The notes under the pieces were generated by a model. That model saw nothing but the letters and a program-made list of their open reading frames with translations, made no database searches and was not told the origin of the DNA. Source: J061 sp003695725 [NCBI: Candidatus Schekmanbacteria bacterium] (GTDB lineage: Bacteria > Schekmanbacteria > GWA2-38-11). From it: a stretch of DNA of 8,459 nt. Both the position numbers and the translations under genes were made by a program. Position 1 is the first letter of the stretch. Each line of letters opens with the position of its first letter. Location of the stretch: assembly GCA_003695725.1 (NCBI GenBank), contig RFHX01000357.1, positions 1 to 8,459 on the forward strand, read 5' to 3'. Of the stretch, positions 5,673 through 8,459 are shown one piece after another.

Positions 5673-7040
5673 CTAATGTGATGAAAAGAAATTGTTTATT
5701 TCGCTATACTTTCTCAATAAACCATCCCTATCAATGGAACAAAAAACTTCCTTCGTTTTGGTAAAATGACTTTCCTTGTAATTCCATTTGTCTTCTGAAA
5801 TTTTTCCTTCTTCAACTAATCTTTCAAAAAGTTTGGTTCCCGGCAATGGTGAAAATATGCTAAAGGAATAGCTATCCAGTTCGAGCAATTTTGCAAGCTC
5901 AAAGGTTGCGTCAATGTCTTTTTCCGTCTCGCCGGGAAGTCCTATCATAAAAAAACCAGCCACTTTTACATATCTTTTTGCAATTGATACGCTTCTGTAT
6001 ATCTCATCAACACTATATTTTTTCCCCAAAAGAGCCAAAGTTGAAGAAGAACCTGATTCAATACCCAAATCGATTTGCACAAGACCTGCATCCTTCATCA
6101 TTTCAATCTCTTCTTCATTGACCAAATCAACTCTCGTATTTATTTGCCATTTGAAACCGGGAAGCTCTCTCTTTATTAAACTGCAAAATTTCTCAACCCA
6201 TTTTCTGTTTATGTTGAAGGTACTGTCTTTGAACCATATTCCTTCAATATTCAAAGAATCTGCCAATTCCTTTATCTTTGAAATGATAATTTCCGGTTTT
6301 CTTCTTCTATCACGCCTTCCCATAGTCTTATTTACTGCACAAAAAGTACACGAATAGGGGCATCCTCTTCCTGCTATCATTGATATTCCTCTTATACCTC
6401 TTAAATCTTGATTGTACTTAATATAATTTTCAGCAGGGAAAAGACTGTAGTCTGCAAGGGGAATTTTATCGAGATTCTCAATCAATTCTGCTCTCTCAGA
6501 TATTATTGGACTGCTATTATCATTAAAACAGATTCCCTGATTCAATTCTTTAAGATAAGTCAAATCCTTCTTGTTTTTTATGGCATTATATATTTCATAA
6601 AGGGCATATTCTCCTTCACCTCTTACGACAAAATCAACTACATCATTTTTCAGCACACTTGCAGGCATAACCGTTGGATGTACTCCTCCAAGTACAACAA
6701 TAGACGAAGGAGAAACTTTTTTAACAATTTCTGCAATTTTCAGTGATTCAAATATCGTGGCGCTCATTGCAGTAATCCCAACTATTTCAGGAGTGAGACG
6801 GGAAATTTCATCTTCAACCTCTTCATCAGTCATAAACAGTCCCGGTATATCCAAGACAGAGGTTTCAATACCATTACTATTGAGAAAGGTGGCAAGTTCA
6901 GATATGCCTAATGGAGGCTCAAAGGCAACAGCATACATATTGCCCCTCTTAATCCATCCCATAAAGGATGAAAACCTTTCTTTCAATTCATCTCTGTTAA
7001 AATACGGCGGATTTATCAATAGAATCATAATATATTTCAT
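5673..7040 (-). CDS. B12-binding-domain radical SAM protein
   Basis: A protein of 455 aa from the ATG at 7040. An N-terminal cobalamin-binding-type Rossmann domain begins ILLINPPYF and includes EIVGITAMSATIF (about 85-97) and VVLGGVHPTVMPA (115-127), and ends in VVRGEGEYAL. The radical SAM barrel follows, with the [4Fe-4S] motif GRGCPYSCTFC (C227, C231, C234, the CxxxCxxC form), a possible SAM-contact region GIESGS (326-331) and MIGLPGET (366-373). Class B members are methylases or carry out C-C and ring rearrangements on lipids, cofactors or natural products; nothing here fixes the substrate. A further in-frame ATG at 7028 gives the most family-like start (MILLINPPYF), and ATGs at 7046 or a TTG at 7133 are less likely. 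No start has a strong ribosome site. The gene stands alone, divergent from ferritin. Confidence 0.9.
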   Translation of the reverse strand: MKYIMILLINPPYFNRDELKERFSSFMGWIKRGNMYAVAFEPPLGISELATFLNSNGIETSVLDIPGLFMTDEEVEDEISRLTPEIVGITAMSATIFESLKIAEIVKKVSPSSIVVLGGVHPTVMPASVLKNDVVDFVVRGEGEYALYEIYNAIKNKKDLTYLKELNQGICFNDNSSPIISERAELIENLDKIPLADYSLFPAENYIKYNQDLRGIRGISMIAGRGCPYSCTFCAVNKTMGRRDRRRKPEIIISKIKELADSLNIEGIWFKDSTFNINRKWVEKFCSLIKRELPGFKWQINTRVDLVNEEEIEMMKDAGLVQIDLGIESGSSSTLALLGKKYSVDEIYRSVSIAKRYVKVAGFFMIGLPGETEKDIDATFELAKLLELDSYSFSIFSPLPGTKLFERLVEEGKISEDKWNYKESHFTKTKEVFCSIDRDGLLRKYSEINNFFSSH

Positions 7041-7153
7041 TAGCATAAATGTCTTTTTTTCGCCATAAGAAGCAATCCAAGAATTTATAAGATTGATTTT
7101 TCCTCCAAAAAGATTAAAAAAGGGATAATTCAAACTTTTAAGGGGGTCTATTT

Positions 7154-7660
7154 ATGATAAGTAAAAAAATGGCTAAAGCACTAAATGATCATTTAAATAA
7201 AGAGATCTATTCTGCATACCTATATCTTTCTATGCAGGCATATTCAGAAAATGCAGGGTTAAAAGGTTTCGCAAATTGGTTTAATGTTCAAGTACAGGAA
7301 GAGCTTTTTCATGCACAAAAAGTATATAAATATATTTTAGACCAAGGGGAAAGAGTAATACTTGAAGAAATAGAAAAACCCGAAAGCAACTTCAAATCTC
7401 CTGCTGACCTTTTCAATAAAACTTTGGAACATGAAAAAGCTGTCACCGCTCGAATCAATAAACTTGTAGATTTGGCAAAGAAAGAAAATGACCATGCTAC
7501 AGAAGGAATGCTCCAATGGTTTGTCTCCGAGCAAGTAGAAGAAGAAACATCTGTAAATGACATAATTCAGCAGTTGAAACTTATTGGGAAGGACGGAAGC
7601 GGGCTTTTTATGCTCGATAGAGAGCTTGGACAAAGGACATTCACTGCTCCTGCCGAATAG
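7154..7660 (+). CDS. ftnA: Bacterial non-haem ferritin
   Basis: A 168-aa ferritin that forms 24-subunit cages oxidising Fe(II) and storing the ferric mineral. The ferroxidase residues fall at the same numbers as in E. coli FtnA: E17, Y24, E50, H53, E94, Q127 and E130, with the extra glutamates E49, E126 and E129 for the third iron site. HLNKEIYSAYLYLSM and QEELFHAQKVY carry these in the first two helices. The haem ligand of bacterioferritin is not needed for this assignment. The ATG is preceded by AGGGGG (7141-7146), 7 nt upstream. The 113-nt gap to the divergent radical SAM gene must hold its promoter. A GATAAT at 7124-7129 could be a -10, but I see no matching -35 and no convincing Fur box. 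pyrE follows after 34 nt. Confidence 0.96.
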   Translation: MISKKMAKALNDHLNKEIYSAYLYLSMQAYSENAGLKGFANWFNVQVQEELFHAQKVYKYILDQGERVILEEIEKPESNFKSPADLFNKTLEHEKAVTARINKLVDLAKKENDHATEGMLQWFVSEQVEEETSVNDIIQQLKLIGKDGSGLFMLDRELGQRTFTAPAE

Positions 7661-7694
7661 CTTAACATAAAAGATTGTAAAGGACTTGGAAAAA

Positions 7695-8246
7695 ATGAGA
7701 GAGGAACTACTTGAGATTATACGAAAGGAATCCCTACAGTTTGGGGAATTTATTTTAGCATCAGGTAAAAAAAGCAATTATTATATCGATATAAGAAAAA
7801 CCTCACTACATCCCAAGGGATTAAAGCTGATATCCCATCTTATTTATTCTATGATAAAAGATTTGGAGATAGACTCCATAGGGGGACCTACGATTGGCGC
7901 TGACCCTATAGTAGCAGGCGTTACAATGTTAAGTGCCGACACAAAAAAGCCTATAGGAGGCTTTTTGATAAGAAAAGATAAGAAATTGCATGGAACAGGG
8001 AAAAAAATAGAAGGATGTTTTTATAAGGGAATAAAAGTGGTAATCGTGGAAGATGTAGTTACTTCCGGAGGCTCCACTCTCAATGCCATACGGTCTGTTG
8101 AGGAAGAAGGCGGAAAAGTGGAAATAGTGATTGCTGTTGTTGACAGAATGCAGGGCGGAAAAGAAAATATTGAAAGAGAAGGATATAGATTTTTCTCTCT
8201 TTTTACAAGTGATGAGATACTGGGAAATTCACTTTCAACAAAGTAA
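7695..8246 (+). CDS. pyrE: Orotate phosphoribosyltransferase
   Basis: This 183-aa cytoplasmic enzyme transfers ribose-phosphate from PRPP to orotate, giving OMP in de novo pyrimidine synthesis. FILASGKKSNYYIDIRK (residues 19-35) is the N-terminal OPRT signature. RKDKKLHGTGK (93-103) is the flexible catalytic loop with its lysines and histidine. VVIVEDVVTSGGST (115-128) is the PRPP-binding motif with the paired acidic residues. The length is typical of the family, and the tail after TSDEIL is short. I chose the ATG at 7695 because AAAGGA (7679-7684) lies 10 nt upstream; the in-frame TTG at 7686 would leave no spacing. The 34-nt gap after ferritin suggests read-through transcription. No other pyrimidine gene is in view. 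Confidence 0.95.
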   Translation: MREELLEIIRKESLQFGEFILASGKKSNYYIDIRKTSLHPKGLKLISHLIYSMIKDLEIDSIGGPTIGADPIVAGVTMLSADTKKPIGGFLIRKDKKLHGTGKKIEGCFYKGIKVVIVEDVVTSGGSTLNAIRSVEEEGGKVEIVIAVVDRMQGGKENIEREGYRFFSLFTSDEILGNSLSTK

Positions 8247-8252
8247 ATAAAT

Positions 8253-8280
8253 GCTTCTATTAGTGGGGGGTAGAAGTTTT
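8253..8280 (+). terminator. Weak hairpin terminator after pyrE
   Basis: CTTCTA (8254-8259) pairs with TAGAAG (8271-8276), extended by a G-T wobble, around an 11-nt loop containing six consecutive Gs. It is followed by TTTTCTTTCTTC, a U-rich but interrupted tail. It begins 7 nt after the pyrE stop. The partial gene on the other strand ends inside this hairpin (stop at 8260-8262), so the element may serve both converging transcripts. The stem is short, so its strength is uncertain. Confidence 0.4.
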
Positions 8281-8459
8281 CTTTCTTCTGTGAAATACTG
8301 AGTTTTCATAAGAATTCTGCATAACTTTAAAAGAAAGCTTAAATCCCCTGACAACAATATTCAATATTCTTAAAAAATAGAAAAAATAAATAAAATACTC
8401 TTTTTTGATTTCATATCTTCTCATCATATATTTCTTCGATGGAAATATATCACTCAATA
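8260..8459 (-). CDS. C-terminal fragment of a gene entering from the right edge; possibly an NTP_transf_5-like nucleotidyltransferase
   Basis: The frame is open from the window edge to a TAA at 8262-8260, about 66 codons. It has no credible start inside the window (only a TTG at 8457 and internal ATGs without a ribosome site), so it is probably the 3' end of a longer gene. The readable part runs IFPSKKYMMRRYEIKKEYF followed by an aromatic, hydrophobic FIYFFYFLRI stretch, then a basic tail. The pattern FPS-x-x-YMxxRY followed by a Tyr/Leu/Arg-rich helix recalls, from memory, the C-terminus of the uncharacterised nucleotidyltransferase family (NTP_transf_5) found near polysaccharide genes. That is a tentative match. 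The last residues (RRKKTSTPH) are encoded within the hairpin shared with pyrE. Confidence 0.45.
   Translation of the reverse strand, partial: LSDIFPSKKYMMRRYEIKKEYFIYFFYFLRILNIVVRGFKLSFKVMQNSYENSVFHRRKKTSTPH

Noticed and set aside
5666-5687. Perfect 8-bp hairpin overlapping the radical SAM stop codon (TTTTCATC/GATGAAAA)
   Set aside because: On the minus strand the stem is followed by A-rich sequence, not a T-run, and the stem is AT-rich. It does not look like an intrinsic terminator.
7041-7133. N-terminal extension of the radical SAM protein from a TTG at 7133
   Set aside because: The added residues resemble no part of the family, whose proteins start almost directly at the ILLINPP segment, and the extension would consume the divergent promoter region.
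7337-7777. Long minus-strand open frame across ferritin and pyrE
   Set aside because: It is antisense to two confidently identified genes, and its Ser/Phe-rich product has no family features.

Overview
This is an AT-rich bacterial chromosomal window that looks like ordinary genome rather than a phage, plasmid or island. A double-membrane, largely anaerobic bacterium is suggested by a CoA ligase next to a clostridial-type 2[4Fe-4S] ferredoxin, a B12-binding radical SAM enzyme, a non-haem ferritin and a secreted TPM-domain protein. The genes do not fix the taxon. Uncultured deltaproteobacterial, Nitrospirota or Schekmanbacteria-like lineages would fit, but this is a guess from gene content.

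Layout. (1) 1-640, plus strand: a promoter-like element, two tandem 64-aa excisionase-type (MerR-like) DNA-binding proteins, and a strong intrinsic terminator. (2) 649-5205, minus strand: six genes transcribed right to left, namely a succinyl-CoA synthetase-like beta subunit, the alpha subunit, a 70-aa ferredoxin, a nucleotidyltransferase-fold protein, a secreted/membrane TPM (YgcG-type) protein and LemA. A TTGACA-type promoter lies upstream of the first gene. (3) 5206-5672: no intact gene. It holds that promoter and what looks like a frameshifted remnant of a minus-strand coding sequence. (4) 5673-7040, minus: a B12-binding-domain radical SAM protein. (5) 7154-8246, plus, divergent from it: ferritin and orotate phosphoribosyltransferase (pyrE), ending in a weak hairpin. 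(6) 8260-8459, minus: the C-terminal end of a gene that enters from the right edge.

How they work together. The CoA ligase pair and ferredoxin form a plausible metabolic unit. The ligase keeps the catalytic phosphohistidine but differs from ordinary SucCD at several signature positions, some of which resemble ATP-citrate lyase/citryl-CoA synthetase, so its substrate is an open question. LemA and the TPM protein are a recurrent pair of envelope proteins. Ferritin stores iron and pyrE serves pyrimidine synthesis; their adjacency appears incidental. No CRISPR array, transposase, integrase, tRNA or rRNA was seen, and no obviously new multi-gene system. The best leads are the unusual ligase and the DNA-level homogenised core of the tandem regulators.
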